A DNA stretch of 64,000 nt from Vibrio profundi (GCF_005281835.1 NZ_RZIS01000003.1:62001-126000), one strand, 5' to 3'; counted from the stretch's first letter, positions 27,403 through 36,362 are shown. Translations and numbers: made by a program. The notes: generated from the sequence alone by a model not told the origin.

Positions 27403-27936
27403 ATGACTTTACCAAACAACATAATTACGACGACTAAAAATCGTTTAAATAAAGCCAATCAGCTATGCGTAGGGATACTGACAGCATTGCTGATTTTGGA
27501 TGTATGGCTTGGCGTGCTTGACCGCTATCTATTAAAGCTTCAGTTGGTATGGGTTGAGGAAATGGCTCGTTACATCATGATTTGGGCGATTTTGATGGCC
27601 GTTCCATGCTGTACCGCTGGGCGCGAACATATGGGACTAGAGTTTGTGACCAAGCGTTTCCCTATGATGACGCAGCGCATCATTAAGATTTTCGTTGGGG
27701 CGCTAACCACTGCCTTTTTCGCTTATATCGCTTATCTAGGTTATGCCTTTGCTGAAAAAGGCGCGAATCAACTTTCTACCGTATTTTCGATGCCAATGTC
27801 TTATGCCTATGCCGCGATTCCTGTCACATTCGCACTCTCTGCTTTCCAATCATTTTTGGTGTGGCTTGAAGATTTGTATGCCTTCAAATTGAGTTTTTCT
27901 AATACCTCTGTTTCGATTCAAGGAGAGCAATCATGA
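27403..27936 (+). CDS. TRAP transporter small membrane subunit (DctQ type)
   Basis: A 177-residue protein with four hydrophobic segments (about 18-38, 52-72, 92-112, 135-155) and the family motif VWVEEMARYIMIWAILMA. I use the ATG at 27403 since earlier in-frame starts (27346, 27370) add a non-hydrophobic tail. DctQ pairs with the large DctM subunit to form the membrane part of a Na+-driven, binding-protein-dependent sugar-acid or organic-acid importer. Its stop overlaps the DctM start by 4 bases (ATGA), indicating coupled translation. Confidence 0.9.
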   Translation: MTLPNNIITTTKNRLNKANQLCVGILTALLILDVWLGVLDRYLLKLQLVWVEEMARYIMIWAILMAVPCCTAGREHMGLEFVTKRFPMMTQRIIKIFVGALTTAFFAYIAYLGYAFAEKGANQLSTVFSMPMSYAYAAIPVTFALSAFQSFLVWLEDLYAFKLSFSNTSVSIQGEQS

Positions 27937-29207
27937 TTGGTATTTTATTCGCAGCACTCATGTTACTCGGTGCGCCAATCGCTATCGCATTAGGTGTTGC
28001 TGGTTTGGTCGGTATGCATGATATCGGCGGTGCGCACTTTGCCTCGCTTGCGCCAAGTAAGATTTTTAACGGTTTGAATATTTTCCCATTTTTGGCGATG
28101 CCATTTTTCATCTTAGCGGGTGAAATCATGAACCATACTGGCATCACCAATCGTTTGGTGTATTTATCTGAAGCGCTGGTAGGGCATTTTCGTGGCGGCC
28201 TTGCTCATTCCAATATGGTGGCATCGGTATTCTTCTCGGGGATTACAGGTTCTGCGACTGCGGATGCAGCAGCTTTCGGACGTACATTAGTCCCTGCAAT
28301 GGTTAAGCAGGGTTATAGCAAAGATTATGCATGTGCGGTAACCGCCGCTGGCTCTATCATTGGTCCAACGATTCCGCCTTCCGGTTTGATGGTGGTATAT
28401 GGCTCGCTAATGGGCGTATCTATCGGTGGCTTATTTGCGACAGGTATTTTACCGGGCATTTTAGTTTGCCTAGTGTGTATGGCTATCATCGGTGCAATGG
28501 GTAAGCGTAAGAACTTACCTAAGATGAGCCAAAAAGCATCGTTGAAAGAAGTGTTGGATCACTTTAAGAATTCTGCGCTTGCGCTGTTGATGCCATTAAT
28601 CATTCTTGGTGGGATCGTATTTGGTGTTGTGACACCAACAGAAGCGGCGTCGATTGCTGTCGCGTATGCCTTAATCATTGGTACATTTATTTACCGCAAC
28701 CTGTCGATCAAAGCGCTGTACCAGATGATTGTTCGTACGTCGCAAATCTCGGCGGTTATCTACCTAATTATCGGTTCAGCTTCGATTTTAGGCTGGTGGT
28801 TGAGCTTCAATCAAATCCCTCAAATGATCGCAGACATGTTTATTTCATTGTCTGATAACCCGAACGTAATCTTGGCTCTGATCATCGTGCTACTGCTTAC
28901 TGTCGGCATGATCATGGACATCAACGTAATGCTAGTGATTTTAGCGCCAATCTTAGTACCACTTACCGCCGAGATTGGAATGGACCCACTTCATGCTGGC
29001 ATCGTGTTCATCTTAGCGTTGAATATCTCGCTGATGACACCTCCGATAGGCGCTTGCTTGTTTGTTCTCTCCTCCGTCACCGGAGCCAAAATCGAAGGTA
29101 TTTCGAAAGAGCTCATGCCGTTCTTAATAGGACAACTGATTCTCTTGTTCGCGATAGCTTTCTTCCCAGACATCGTCTTATTCATTCCTAGGTTACTGGG
29201 CTATTAA
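27933..29207 (+). CDS. TRAP transporter large membrane subunit (DctM type)
   Basis: A 424-residue protein with about 12 membrane spans and DctM hallmarks: NIFPFLAMPFFILAGEIMNHTGIT, SGSATADAAAFG-type segment (GITGSATADAAAFGR), IIGPTIPPSGLMVVYG and LNISLMTPPIGACLFV. This subunit carries the substrate with sodium. In the DctQ-DctM-DctP order the operon is complete. Its place next to the deacylase/deaminase/KDG genes suggests it imports an aldonic amino sugar such as N-acetyl-D-glucosaminate. Confidence 0.94.
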   Translation: MIGILFAALMLLGAPIAIALGVAGLVGMHDIGGAHFASLAPSKIFNGLNIFPFLAMPFFILAGEIMNHTGITNRLVYLSEALVGHFRGGLAHSNMVASVFFSGITGSATADAAAFGRTLVPAMVKQGYSKDYACAVTAAGSIIGPTIPPSGLMVVYGSLMGVSIGGLFATGILPGILVCLVCMAIIGAMGKRKNLPKMSQKASLKEVLDHFKNSALALLMPLIILGGIVFGVVTPTEAASIAVAYALIIGTFIYRNLSIKALYQMIVRTSQISAVIYLIIGSASILGWWLSFNQIPQMIADMFISLSDNPNVILALIIVLLLTVGMIMDINVMLVILAPILVPLTAEIGMDPLHAGIVFILALNISLMTPPIGACLFVLSSVTGAKIEGISKELMPFLIGQLILLFAIAFFPDIVLFIPRLLGY

Positions 29208-29342
29208 CCACACTGCGGTGAATACCTAATTGAGAATGAAGACACAAATACAAGGTGGGTAGAAAGAACAACGCCCACCTAATCAAAACGTAAAACTGAA
29301 ACACCCTATATAACAAAGACAATTCATAGTAATGGAGTCAAT

Positions 29343-30395
29343 ATGAAAACTTTAACTAAAACTCTCGTTGCCGCTGCGCTTGCTGCAAGTTTTGTTACCG
29401 CCCCTTTTGCAATGGCAGAGAAAGTTCTACGCATTGGTCATGACAACAAAGCAGACATCATGGAAAACCCTGCTCATGCCTTTACTGGTGTATTTAAAAA
29501 CATCGTAGAAACTGCAACGAATGGTGAGATCAAAGTTCAAGTATTCCCAAGCAATCAGCTGGGTAACGCGAAAGAGCATATTCAAATGGTTCGCGATGGT
29601 CAGCTACAAGGTACGTTATCACCTGTGGGCCCGCTAGCGGGTTACTACCCACGCATTGGTGTACTGGATGTGCCATTCGCGTTTAACAACAATGCGTCTA
29701 CATATGAAGTACTAGATGGCAAGTTTGGTACTGCACTCGCTCGTGATATTGAAGCGGAAATGAAAGACGTTAAAGTACTGGGTTTCCCTGATACAGGCGG
29801 CTTTTTCTCGGTAACGAACTCAAAGCGTCCAATTGAAAATTTGGAAGATTTTAAAGGCTTGCGCATTCGTACTATGACATTGCCAACTCACCAAAAGATC
29901 ATTCAATCACTTGGCGCTGAAGCGTACCCGCTATCTTGGGGCGAAGTATATTCTTCACTGCAAACTGGCGTGATCGACGGCCAAATGAACCCAGTACCTA
30001 CGGTATCTTTCGCGAAATTTAACGAAGTACAAAAATACCTAACGCTGACAAATCACTTGTTCGCCCCGTATACATTCATGGTAAATAAAGACTTTTACGA
30101 CGGCTTAACTGAGAGCGAAAAGAAAATCGTTGCCGATGCAGTAGAGATTGCTTTGAGTGCTAACCGTGGCTTGTCTCGTTTGATTGAAGCTTCGGATGAT
30201 CGTGGCCTTGCGGGCTTGAAGAAAAAGATGAAGATTAACTCTCTAACGGATGAGCAACGCGAATCTATGCGTCAAGCGACTCAGCCTGGGGTTAAAAAAT
30301 ACGTTCGTGAAACTCACGGAGAAAAAGGTTCAGAGCTTCTTGATTTGTTCCTAAGTGAAGTAGATAAAGCGAATAGCTCTACCTACCTTCAATAA
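29343..30395 (+). CDS. TRAP transporter substrate-binding protein (DctP type)
   Basis: A 350-residue periplasmic receptor with signal peptide MKTLTKTLVAAALAASFVTA, cut near PFAMA-EKVL. Family features include HAFTGVFKNIVETATNGEIKVQVFPSNQLG, the conserved Arg in GLRIRTMTLPTHQKI, which binds a ligand carboxylate, and GEVYSSLQTGVIDGQMNPV. That Arg means the ligand has a carboxylate, consistent with a sugar acid. A weak hairpin (AAGCCCTGAC/GTCGGGGCTT at 30423-30447) follows. Confidence 0.94.
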   Translation: MKTLTKTLVAAALAASFVTAPFAMAEKVLRIGHDNKADIMENPAHAFTGVFKNIVETATNGEIKVQVFPSNQLGNAKEHIQMVRDGQLQGTLSPVGPLAGYYPRIGVLDVPFAFNNNASTYEVLDGKFGTALARDIEAEMKDVKVLGFPDTGGFFSVTNSKRPIENLEDFKGLRIRTMTLPTHQKIIQSLGAEAYPLSWGEVYSSLQTGVIDGQMNPVPTVSFAKFNEVQKYLTLTNHLFAPYTFMVNKDFYDGLTESEKKIVADAVEIALSANRGLSRLIEASDDRGLAGLKKKMKINSLTDEQRESMRQATQPGVKKYVRETHGEKGSELLDLFLSEVDKANSSTYLQ

Positions 30396-30422
30396 TTCAT
30401 AGCGTTCTGTTCATCGCATGAA

Positions 30423-30447
30423 CAAGCCCTGACTTATGTCGGGGCTT
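30423..30447 (+). terminator. Hairpin after the TRAP operon
   Basis: A 10-bp stem with one T-G pair and a TTAT-type loop, without a T run, between dctP and the ygjV-like gene. It could end or reduce transcription into the next gene. Confidence 0.5.
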
Positions 30448-30485
30448 GATTACGTTGAAAAGCCAACCATTTTAGGGAAAGGGCA

Positions 30486-30992
30486 TTGGAAATAGCACAG
30501 TGGGTCGGGTTTGGGAGTTTTGCGTTAGGTGTTCTTTCTTTTTGGCAGAAGGATGATCACAAGCTCAAAATGTATATGTTGGCATTTTACGCCGTCCATA
30601 CTTTGCATTTTTTACTCCTAGGTAGCATGACATCGGCATTTTCGACCAGCCTTTCTTTAGTCCGAACTTGCATCGCCATTAAATACTCTGGAAAGCTACT
30701 GTGTTGGATGACGATTGCAGTGTTAGTCGGAGTTGGCACCTATTTAGCCACCAGTTGGGTGCAAATCTTTGCGATTTTAGGTACTACGATCGGCACTTAT
30801 TCAATCTTTAACTTGAGTGGTATTCGACTCAGATTTGGCATGATCATCGGCGCATTTTGTTGGCTGACTAATAACATTCTAATGGGGTCGATTGGCGGGA
30901 TTATGCTCGAAAGTACCTTGATCATGATGAATCTACTCACTGCATTTCGTATCCATCGCAGCCAACAGCAAGCCTCTAAATCACCAGCCTGA
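30486..30992 (+). CDS. YgjV-family inner membrane protein, TTG start
   Basis: A 168-residue hydrophobic protein with about five or six membrane spans. It begins MEIAQWVGFGSFALGVLSFWQKDD and has YAVHTLHFLLLGSMTSAFSTSLSLVRT and FNLSGIRLRFGMIIGAFCWLTNN, matching the Imp-YgjV family of unknown function. The start is a TTG with AGGGA seven bases upstream; no ATG gives a full-length protein. It follows the TRAP operon in the same direction but need not belong to it. Confidence 0.82.
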   Translation: MEIAQWVGFGSFALGVLSFWQKDDHKLKMYMLAFYAVHTLHFLLLGSMTSAFSTSLSLVRTCIAIKYSGKLLCWMTIAVLVGVGTYLATSWVQIFAILGTTIGTYSIFNLSGIRLRFGMIIGAFCWLTNNILMGSIGGIMLESTLIMMNLLTAFRIHRSQQQASKSPA

Positions 30993-31058
30993 CGATTTAA
31001 TTCGTATCAATATAGAACGATCGGCTGAATAATTGACCGCGCGAACGTTTGCCTAAAT

Positions 31059-31080
31059 AAATGTGATGCATCTCTCATTT
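31059..31080 (+). promoter_or_regulatory. CRP-binding site upstream of the nucleoside transporter leader
   Basis: AAATGTGA, then TGCATC, then TCTCATTT: nine of ten core positions of TGTGA-N6-TCACA plus symmetric AAA/TTT flanks. nupC is CRP-controlled in E. coli, which supports the reading. Confidence 0.65.
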
Positions 31081-31100
31081 ATTTATCTATACTTCTCTTC

Positions 31101-31199
31101 CGGTTTTAAGCCGGTGCTTAGCCAATACAAGCCGTCACATGGATATGTGAATGACCCCACGGACCGGACCAGCTGCGTTCCTATGCTTGTATAAGGTGA
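31101..31199 (+). ncRNA. Candidate structured mRNA leader of the nucleoside transporter gene
   Basis: Nested pairings are visible: an outer stem ATACAAGC (31125-31132) with GCTTGTAT (31185-31192), an inner CCGT/ACGG (31132-31135 with 31159-31162), and a hairpin TCACAT-GGAT-ATGTGA (31135-31150). A separate CCGG-TTTTAAG-CCGG hairpin precedes them at 31100-31114. C-rich single strands (GACCCC, GGACCGGACC) could join a further fold. The outer stem ends directly before the SD of the small leader frame at 31207. I could not match it to a riboswitch class I know. A regulatory RNA is inferred from structure and place. Confidence 0.4.
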
Positions 31200-31206
31200 T
31201 TTTTAC

Positions 31207-31308
31207 ATGAACAACTTGTTGTTATTGACTACTTCGCGCAGCGCTCTGCTCGCGGTTCTTTGTCCTGCTCCTTTAGCTGCATTTGCTTTGCTAATGCTGT
31301 CTCTATAA
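31207..31308 (+). CDS. Hydrophobic leader peptide upstream of the nucleoside transporter (33 aa)
   Basis: A short frame MNNLLLLTTSRSALL..., rich in Leu and Ala, with SD AAGGTG seven bases upstream. It ends TAA only 18 bases before the transporter ATG, with AAGGA overlapping its stop. The position suggests translational coupling or a stalling leader. It is not a signal peptide for a longer protein because the stop is firm. No homologue comes to mind; the evidence is SD, spacing and context only. Confidence 0.5.
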   Translation: MNNLLLLTTSRSALLAVLCPAPLAAFALLMLSL

Positions 31309-31326
31309 GGATTAATCGGACATATC

Positions 31327-32535
31327 ATGAATATTTTATTTGGTTTAATCGGCGTTGTAGCGCTGATCGTTTGCGCGTACCTGCTATCTGAAAGCCGCTC
31401 TGCAATTCAATGGAAAACGGTACTAAGAGCATTACTTCTTCAAGTCTCTTTTGCTGCTCTGGTTTTGTATTTCCCTTGGGGTCAACTGGCGCTCACTAGC
31501 TTAAGTAATGGCGTTTCCAGCCTACTTGGTTTTGCTGATGCTGGTATTGCTTTCCTATTCGGTGACCTTGCTAACACTGGTTTCATTTTTGCTATTCGCG
31601 TTCTGCCGATCATTATCTTCTTTAGTGCGTTGATCTCGGCACTTTATTACTTGGGCATCATGCAGAAAGTTATCCAAGTATTGGGTGGCGCGGTACAAAA
31701 GTTATTGGGGACCAGCAAAGCTGAATCTCTGGTTGCGACGGGTAATATCTTTCTTTCTCAAGGCGAATCTCCGCTCTTGATTCGTCCATTCCTTGCGACG
31801 ATGACTCGCTCTGAACTGTTCGCAGTGATGGCTGGTGGTATGGCTTCTGTTGCGGGTAGCGTATTGGGTGGCTACGCAGGGCTAGGTGTAGAACTCAAAT
31901 ACCTAATTGCAGCGAGTTTCATGGCTGCACCGGGTAGTTTGATGATGGCGAAAATTATCGTTCCTGAGCGTGGCGTACCAAGTGATTACGACAACATCGA
32001 ATTAGATAAAGCAGACCAAAGTAACGTTATCGATGCACTCGCAAGTGGCGCAATGAACGGTATGAAAGTTGCGGTTGCTGTCGGTACTATGTTGATCGCA
32101 TTCGTGAGTGTGATTGCTATGGTGAATACTGGCCTAGAAAACGCGGCTGAAATGTTTGGCATGACAGGCATTACGCTACAAGCGATTTTCGGTTACTTAT
32201 TCTCACCACTGGCTTGGTTAATTGGTATTCCAAGTAATGAAGTGTTGATGGCTGGTTCTTACATCGGCCAGAAAGTGGTAATGAATGAGTTTGTCGCTTT
32301 CATCGACTTTGTTGAAAACAAAGCGTTATTGTCTGAGCACAGCCAAGTGATCATCACGTTCGCATTATGTGGTTTCGCCAATATTGGTTCGATTGCGATT
32401 CAGCTAGGTTCTATTGGTGTGATTGCGCCAGAGCGTCGTTCTGAAGTGGCAAACCTAGGCTTAAAAGCGGTTGCAGCGGGTACGTTAGCGAACCTAATGA
32501 GTGCGTGTTTAGCGGGTATCTTTATCTTGCTTTAA
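31327..32535 (+). CDS. Concentrative nucleoside transporter (NupC/CNT family)
   Basis: A 402-residue inner-membrane protein with about 8-10 spans. It shows the CNT signature: NIFLSQGESPLLIRPFL, SVAGSVLGGYAGLGVELKYLI, AAPGSLMMAKI, and IPSNEVLMAGSYIGQKVVMNEFVAF. These transporters import nucleosides with Na+ or H+. The gene has an elaborate 5' region (CRP site, structured RNA, leader peptide), so expression is likely controlled both by carbon state and by a second signal. A strong terminator lies 70 bases after the stop. Confidence 0.92.
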   Translation: MNILFGLIGVVALIVCAYLLSESRSAIQWKTVLRALLLQVSFAALVLYFPWGQLALTSLSNGVSSLLGFADAGIAFLFGDLANTGFIFAIRVLPIIIFFSALISALYYLGIMQKVIQVLGGAVQKLLGTSKAESLVATGNIFLSQGESPLLIRPFLATMTRSELFAVMAGGMASVAGSVLGGYAGLGVELKYLIAASFMAAPGSLMMAKIIVPERGVPSDYDNIELDKADQSNVIDALASGAMNGMKVAVAVGTMLIAFVSVIAMVNTGLENAAEMFGMTGITLQAIFGYLFSPLAWLIGIPSNEVLMAGSYIGQKVVMNEFVAFIDFVENKALLSEHSQVIITFALCGFANIGSIAIQLGSIGVIAPERRSEVANLGLKAVAAGTLANLMSACLAGIFILL

Positions 32536-32604
32536 CGCTTTAATGTTATGTCGGCTATTTCGTCGTATCGTTATAGTTACAATTAGCGTTATTATTCTTA
32601 AAAG

Positions 32605-32632
32605 AAATGCCCGCAACTAGCGGGCATTTTTG
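32605..32632. terminator. Bidirectional terminator
   Basis: Stem AAATGCCCGC, loop AACTA, GCGGGCATTT followed by TT. It lies between the convergent transporter and amylase genes. Confidence 0.9.
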
Positions 32633-32655
32633 TCGGAAAATTTAATGACTTTGCG

Positions 32656-34053
32656 CTATAGCATCAACATTCTCGCGGTTTGGGCTGGAATAGTGAGTGA
32701 GTGGTAGCGGGAGTTCACCACTTCTTTGGCGTTGCTAAGTACATCTTTATATTCTTGGTACCAATTGAATTCGTGCTGATAGGTATCAATCGTGTAAGAG
32801 CGCTGTTCCCCGCACTTATTAATGCCGACAAGCCCTTCTTTTCCTCGTTTGAATATCAGCAAACATTGGTCGCTATAAAGAGTGGTCATTGTTTTACCTT
32901 GCATGCTGTTATGGAATTTGAGCATGTTGACCATAGAGGTTTCATTCCAAACGTCTGCCCAGCGTCCATTGTCTTGATCTTCTTCATCTGGCAGCTCATC
33001 GCTGTAAATCAGCGGCGTACCGCCATCTTTACCGAGTATATAGGCGTATGCCAACTCTTCACTTTTTTCATCCATGATCTGATAGCGGAAACCATCGTTT
33101 GTCGGAATATCGTGGGTGATGGTGAAAGTAATAGCGCGATGGTTATCTAACGCTTGGCCGTAAGCGAGTGGGTCGTGTAACTGATTGAGTCCACCGCTGT
33201 ACGAAAATGCCGACCGAATCGACGCAAACAGTGGAAAGTCGTACGCTGAGTGATTGGTATTGTTTAAGTAAGGGGCAAGGAAAGATTCATAACTAGAATC
33301 GCCTTTACCTCCACTAGTAATGACTTCACCAAACACATGCATTCCTGACGTGATTTCTGGAGTGAATATTTGATCAATTTGATATTGACTCATGTGCTTG
33401 ACGGCGTCGATTCTAAAGCCTTTGATACCCATTTCTTTCAACGCTTCTAGGTAGAGCTTTTGTTGGCTTACAACCCAGTTATTTGGGTCTAGGTCAGGAA
33501 GGCCAGTGTCACCATTTCCACCGCATAAACGCCAATATTGAACATGACCTGGATTCCCCCAATCTGTAATACAGCCAGCTGGATGAAAATCGTTACTGGA
33601 AAATGAACCCTGTGATAAGTCGCCAAATAACTTTTGATCGTTAAAGTAGCTCAAATTATTTTGGTAGCTCGTGAGAACCTCTTCTCCGGGGTAGTTAAGA
33701 TCATCACGCTTCCAGCTCTCATTAGCCATATGATTGAGCACAACATCGGCATATACGTCGACGCCTTTCGCTTTTAATGCCGAGATCATTGCTTGTAAAT
33801 TTTGCTTGTTACCAAGTGGGGAATCGATCACTCTAAAATCTTGAGGTTGATAGCGTGCCCACCATTGCGTTCCGCTTGATTTCATTGCCGGCGAAATTAA
33901 CACTTTCTTGTAGCCCGCATCGGCGATGGCATTAGCTTTAGAGGTGACATCAGAGTATTGCCAGTTAAAAGCATGCAAAATGGCATCGGCATTGGCCATT
34001 CCGGAAAAGCTGGCAGCAGCAATAGTCGCTAATAATAGTTTGTTATTTTTCAT
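32656..34053 (-). CDS. Secreted alpha-amylase (GH13)
   Basis: A 465-residue starch hydrolase. I start it at 34053 where the signal peptide MKNNKLLLATIAAASFSGMANA begins; the frame extends 31 codons further but that part is not a signal. GH13 motifs appear in order: DVYADVVLNHM (region I), GFRIDAVKHM (nucleophile Asp, region II), FGEVITSG (acid/base Glu, region III) and FTITHDIPTND (region IV; HDIP instead of the common NHD). It should be exported and cleave alpha-1,4 glucans outside the cell. The 330-base gap to its right also serves a divergent small gene. Confidence 0.9.
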   Translation of the reverse strand: MKNNKLLLATIAAASFSGMANADAILHAFNWQYSDVTSKANAIADAGYKKVLISPAMKSSGTQWWARYQPQDFRVIDSPLGNKQNLQAMISALKAKGVDVYADVVLNHMANESWKRDDLNYPGEEVLTSYQNNLSYFNDQKLFGDLSQGSFSSNDFHPAGCITDWGNPGHVQYWRLCGGNGDTGLPDLDPNNWVVSQQKLYLEALKEMGIKGFRIDAVKHMSQYQIDQIFTPEITSGMHVFGEVITSGGKGDSSYESFLAPYLNNTNHSAYDFPLFASIRSAFSYSGGLNQLHDPLAYGQALDNHRAITFTITHDIPTNDGFRYQIMDEKSEELAYAYILGKDGGTPLIYSDELPDEEDQDNGRWADVWNETSMVNMLKFHNSMQGKTMTTLYSDQCLLIFKRGKEGLVGINKCGEQRSYTIDTYQHEFNWYQEYKDVLSNAKEVVNSRYHSLTIPAQTARMLML

Positions 34054-34387
34054 TGTATGGTTCCACGTTATGTATAACGCTAAGAAATGTATCAATTCTA
34101 TAAATAGAGCTAAGCTGCGTTTAAATCGCTCTTGAACCTGAATCACTTTTTGCGTGGGCTCATTTACGGTATTCGAGAGGTAGGTAAAAATTGGTATAGG
34201 TAGTGCGGCTTGACAGCTAAAAGCTATGTAGAACTACAAAGTGTGTTCTGTGTAAAACTTGAGCAATTTAGCATGTGCAAAAAAGTTCATGCATAAATCA
34301 GAACATCTTATTCAAGACTTCCCGTTATCAAACGATCTTCATGATTTGTATATTTCTGTTATCCCAAGACAACAGAGATAAACGAAC

Positions 34388-34690
34388 ATGAAATTAAAAA
34401 CAGTATTGGTTAGCGCGTTACTTTTGACTTCTTTTACGGCCGCTGCCGAGTTAAAAATGTCGGTGAACCAACAATCGAACGGGGTGCTAGTGACCGTTAC
34501 TCAGAATGGAAAAAGTGTCGCTAATGCGAAGGTGTCTTCCAATATAAGAGGACAGCAAACGGAAGTGACATCGGATAAGGGCCAAGCCTTTTTTCATAAA
34601 GGAAATATCGCTAGAGTTTATAAATTTGAAGCGGTAACCCCAGGAGGGGACAGTGTAAAGGCAAGCCGATTCATTGGTCGAGATAGGTAA
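34388..34690 (+). CDS. Small secreted protein of unknown function (100 aa)
   Basis: A signal peptide MKLKTVLVSALLLTSFTAAA precedes about 80 residues that alternate polar and beta-branched residues (ELKMSVNQQSNGVLVTVTQN, GKSVANAKVSS, TSDKGQAFFHKGNI). The pattern looks like one Ig-like or transthyretin-like beta-sandwich domain, similar in style to CarboxypepD_reg repeats. No cysteine. Function unknown; likely periplasmic. Convergent with the LysR gene through a strong terminator. Confidence 0.7.
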   Translation: MKLKTVLVSALLLTSFTAAAELKMSVNQQSNGVLVTVTQNGKSVANAKVSSNIRGQQTEVTSDKGQAFFHKGNIARVYKFEAVTPGGDSVKASRFIGRDR

Positions 34691-34695
34691 TCTTT

Positions 34696-34729
34696 CACCC
34701 AAGTTCAACCTTAGTGTTGAACTTGGGTG
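34696..34729. terminator. Bidirectional terminator
   Basis: A perfect 14-bp stem CACCCAAGTTCAAC / GTTGAACTTGGGTG with 6-base loop, between the small secreted protein gene and the LysR gene. Confidence 0.8.
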
Positions 34730-34737
34730 TACTAGCA

Positions 34738-35631
34738 TCAGAGTTGATTCCAAATTTTTTCTAGCTTTTTTAATGCCAGAGTCTTCGCTTTCCCCATATT
34801 CCCGCGCTGCCACGCCAACACGATATCTACTGTTCGAGCGTGGCCAATCTCAATCAAGCTGCCTTGCTCCAGTGCGGGTGTCGCTAAGTGTTTGGGCACG
34901 GTTCCTATCCCCAAATTACGTTGAATCGCGATGAGTTTGTTACTCATCGAACTGACCGTGCAGGTTTTTTGGTTCGACAATATGTTTTTGGTCACCTTAG
35001 GGGAGGAGAAAGCGGTATCGGCGACGACAACTATCGTATGCTGGCAACGTGTCACTTCGCTGAGCGGCTCTGGCTCGTTTAATATTTGCGAGTTATTTGC
35101 GGCGACCCAAATCATATCCACATGACCAATCACTTTCGTGTTTACTGTATTGGGGAGCTCCATGGTTGGCGTTGACGATAGCAAGATGTCAGCTTTGCCG
35201 GAAATAAGAGATTCCCATCCCCCAGACAGAATATCCTCTTGTGTATGAAGCTGTGTTTCGCATTCGTTTGCCATATCGCTAATCAGAGTGAGAGCGGCGT
35301 CTTGACCGATAATCCCGTCATAGGAAAGATAAAGTTCGGTTTCCCATCCCTTTGAAAAACGTTGTATTTGGTGAACAAGTTCGTCGGAAGCGTTAAGTAA
35401 GTGCCGCCCTTGTTCAAGTAGTAGCTGGCCCACTTGAGTAAACACGGCGCGATGCCCCGATCTATCTAAAATCAGAATGCCTAACTCATCTTCAAGCTTT
35501 TGGATCTGATAGCTAAGTGCTGAAACGGAACGATTCAGATGAGCAGATGCTGCGGAAAAAGTCCCTTCACGATGCAATACATCTAAGATTTGTAAGGTAT
35601 CAAGTGGCAGTGTTTTTTTGAGAGATTTCAT
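34738..35631 (-). CDS. LysR-family transcriptional regulator
   Basis: A 297-residue regulator. The N-terminal HTH is clear (LDTLQILDVLHREGTFSAAS, then SVSALSYQIQKLEDELGILI), and the effector domain begins at about 92. It is divergent from the doxX-like gene over 205 bases, which makes that gene the most likely target. The form LSYQIQKLEDELG with an early TELYLSYDG resembles vibrio regulators of the DoxX neighbourhood. Inducer unknown. Confidence 0.88.
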   Translation of the reverse strand: MKSLKKTLPLDTLQILDVLHREGTFSAASAHLNRSVSALSYQIQKLEDELGILILDRSGHRAVFTQVGQLLLEQGRHLLNASDELVHQIQRFSKGWETELYLSYDGIIGQDAALTLISDMANECETQLHTQEDILSGGWESLISGKADILLSSTPTMELPNTVNTKVIGHVDMIWVAANNSQILNEPEPLSEVTRCQHTIVVVADTAFSSPKVTKNILSNQKTCTVSSMSNKLIAIQRNLGIGTVPKHLATPALEQGSLIEIGHARTVDIVLAWQRGNMGKAKTLALKKLEKIWNQL

Positions 35632-35836
35632 GATTTTTATACAGCGTAGGCTAAACCCATAAAAAAGATGCCGTTAATCCTATCAGCAGTTGATGGTGTA
35701 GAAGAGCGGATAACCGTTAGAAAATTGTATGGGGATATGTCTACTAAATTTCAGAACAAGTCGTTTTATTTTTCGAGATATCCTCTTGTTGAGCCGACAG
35801 GTAACCTATTGAAAAATTTAACTTAAGGCTTTTTCA

Positions 35837-36265
35837 ATGAAAATTACTTGGAACGATTCTTTACTAGTGGTCGCGCGCATTCTGCTGGCTTATCTATTTA
35901 TTCAAGCTGGGTGGGGCAAACTGCTTAATTACGAACAAACGGCCAACTATATGGCGACACAAGGTGTTACTGGGGCTTTGTTACCGTTGGTTATATTACT
36001 CGAATTTTTTGGTGGTCTTGCAATTTTAGTGGGCTTTTTGACTCGTGTGACTGCGTTAACCATCACTGCGTTTTCTGTTATCTCTGGACTGATGTTTCAC
36101 TTTGATTTGAGCCAGTCAGGACAGATGATTCACTTCTATAAAAACTTATCGCTAGCAGGTGGGTTTCTAGTGTTAGCGGTGCACGGGGGCGGAGGAATGA
36201 GTGTGGATCACTGGTTACAGAATAGATTTAGCTTTTATAAAGGTCGGTTTATTAATTCTCTATAG
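35837..36265 (+). CDS. DoxX-family membrane protein
   Basis: A 142-residue four-span inner-membrane protein. It has the DoxX opening LVVARILLAYLFIQAGWGKLLNYEQTA and the second half GGLAILVGFLTRVTAL, FYKNLSLAGGFLVLAVHGGG. DoxX proteins appear in oxidative-stress and thiol-linked complexes, but many family members are uncharacterised. The gene is divergent from a LysR gene, a common arrangement for stress-induced members. Confidence 0.87.
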   Translation: MKITWNDSLLVVARILLAYLFIQAGWGKLLNYEQTANYMATQGVTGALLPLVILLEFFGGLAILVGFLTRVTALTITAFSVISGLMFHFDLSQSGQMIHFYKNLSLAGGFLVLAVHGGGGMSVDHWLQNRFSFYKGRFINSL

Positions 36266-36362
36266 TTTTTAATGGTTTAGCGATATAACGGGTTTAGAGG
36301 ATACCTCATCCAACTATTTTTAGAGTAATCAAGCGCCCCTTTTTAAGGACGCTAGACTAAAT

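Noticed and set aside
31101..31199. A known riboswitch (purine, preQ1, c-di-GMP, TPP, cobalamin, glycine)
   Set aside because: None of the conserved core sequences I know for these classes is present, so it is left as an unassigned structured leader.
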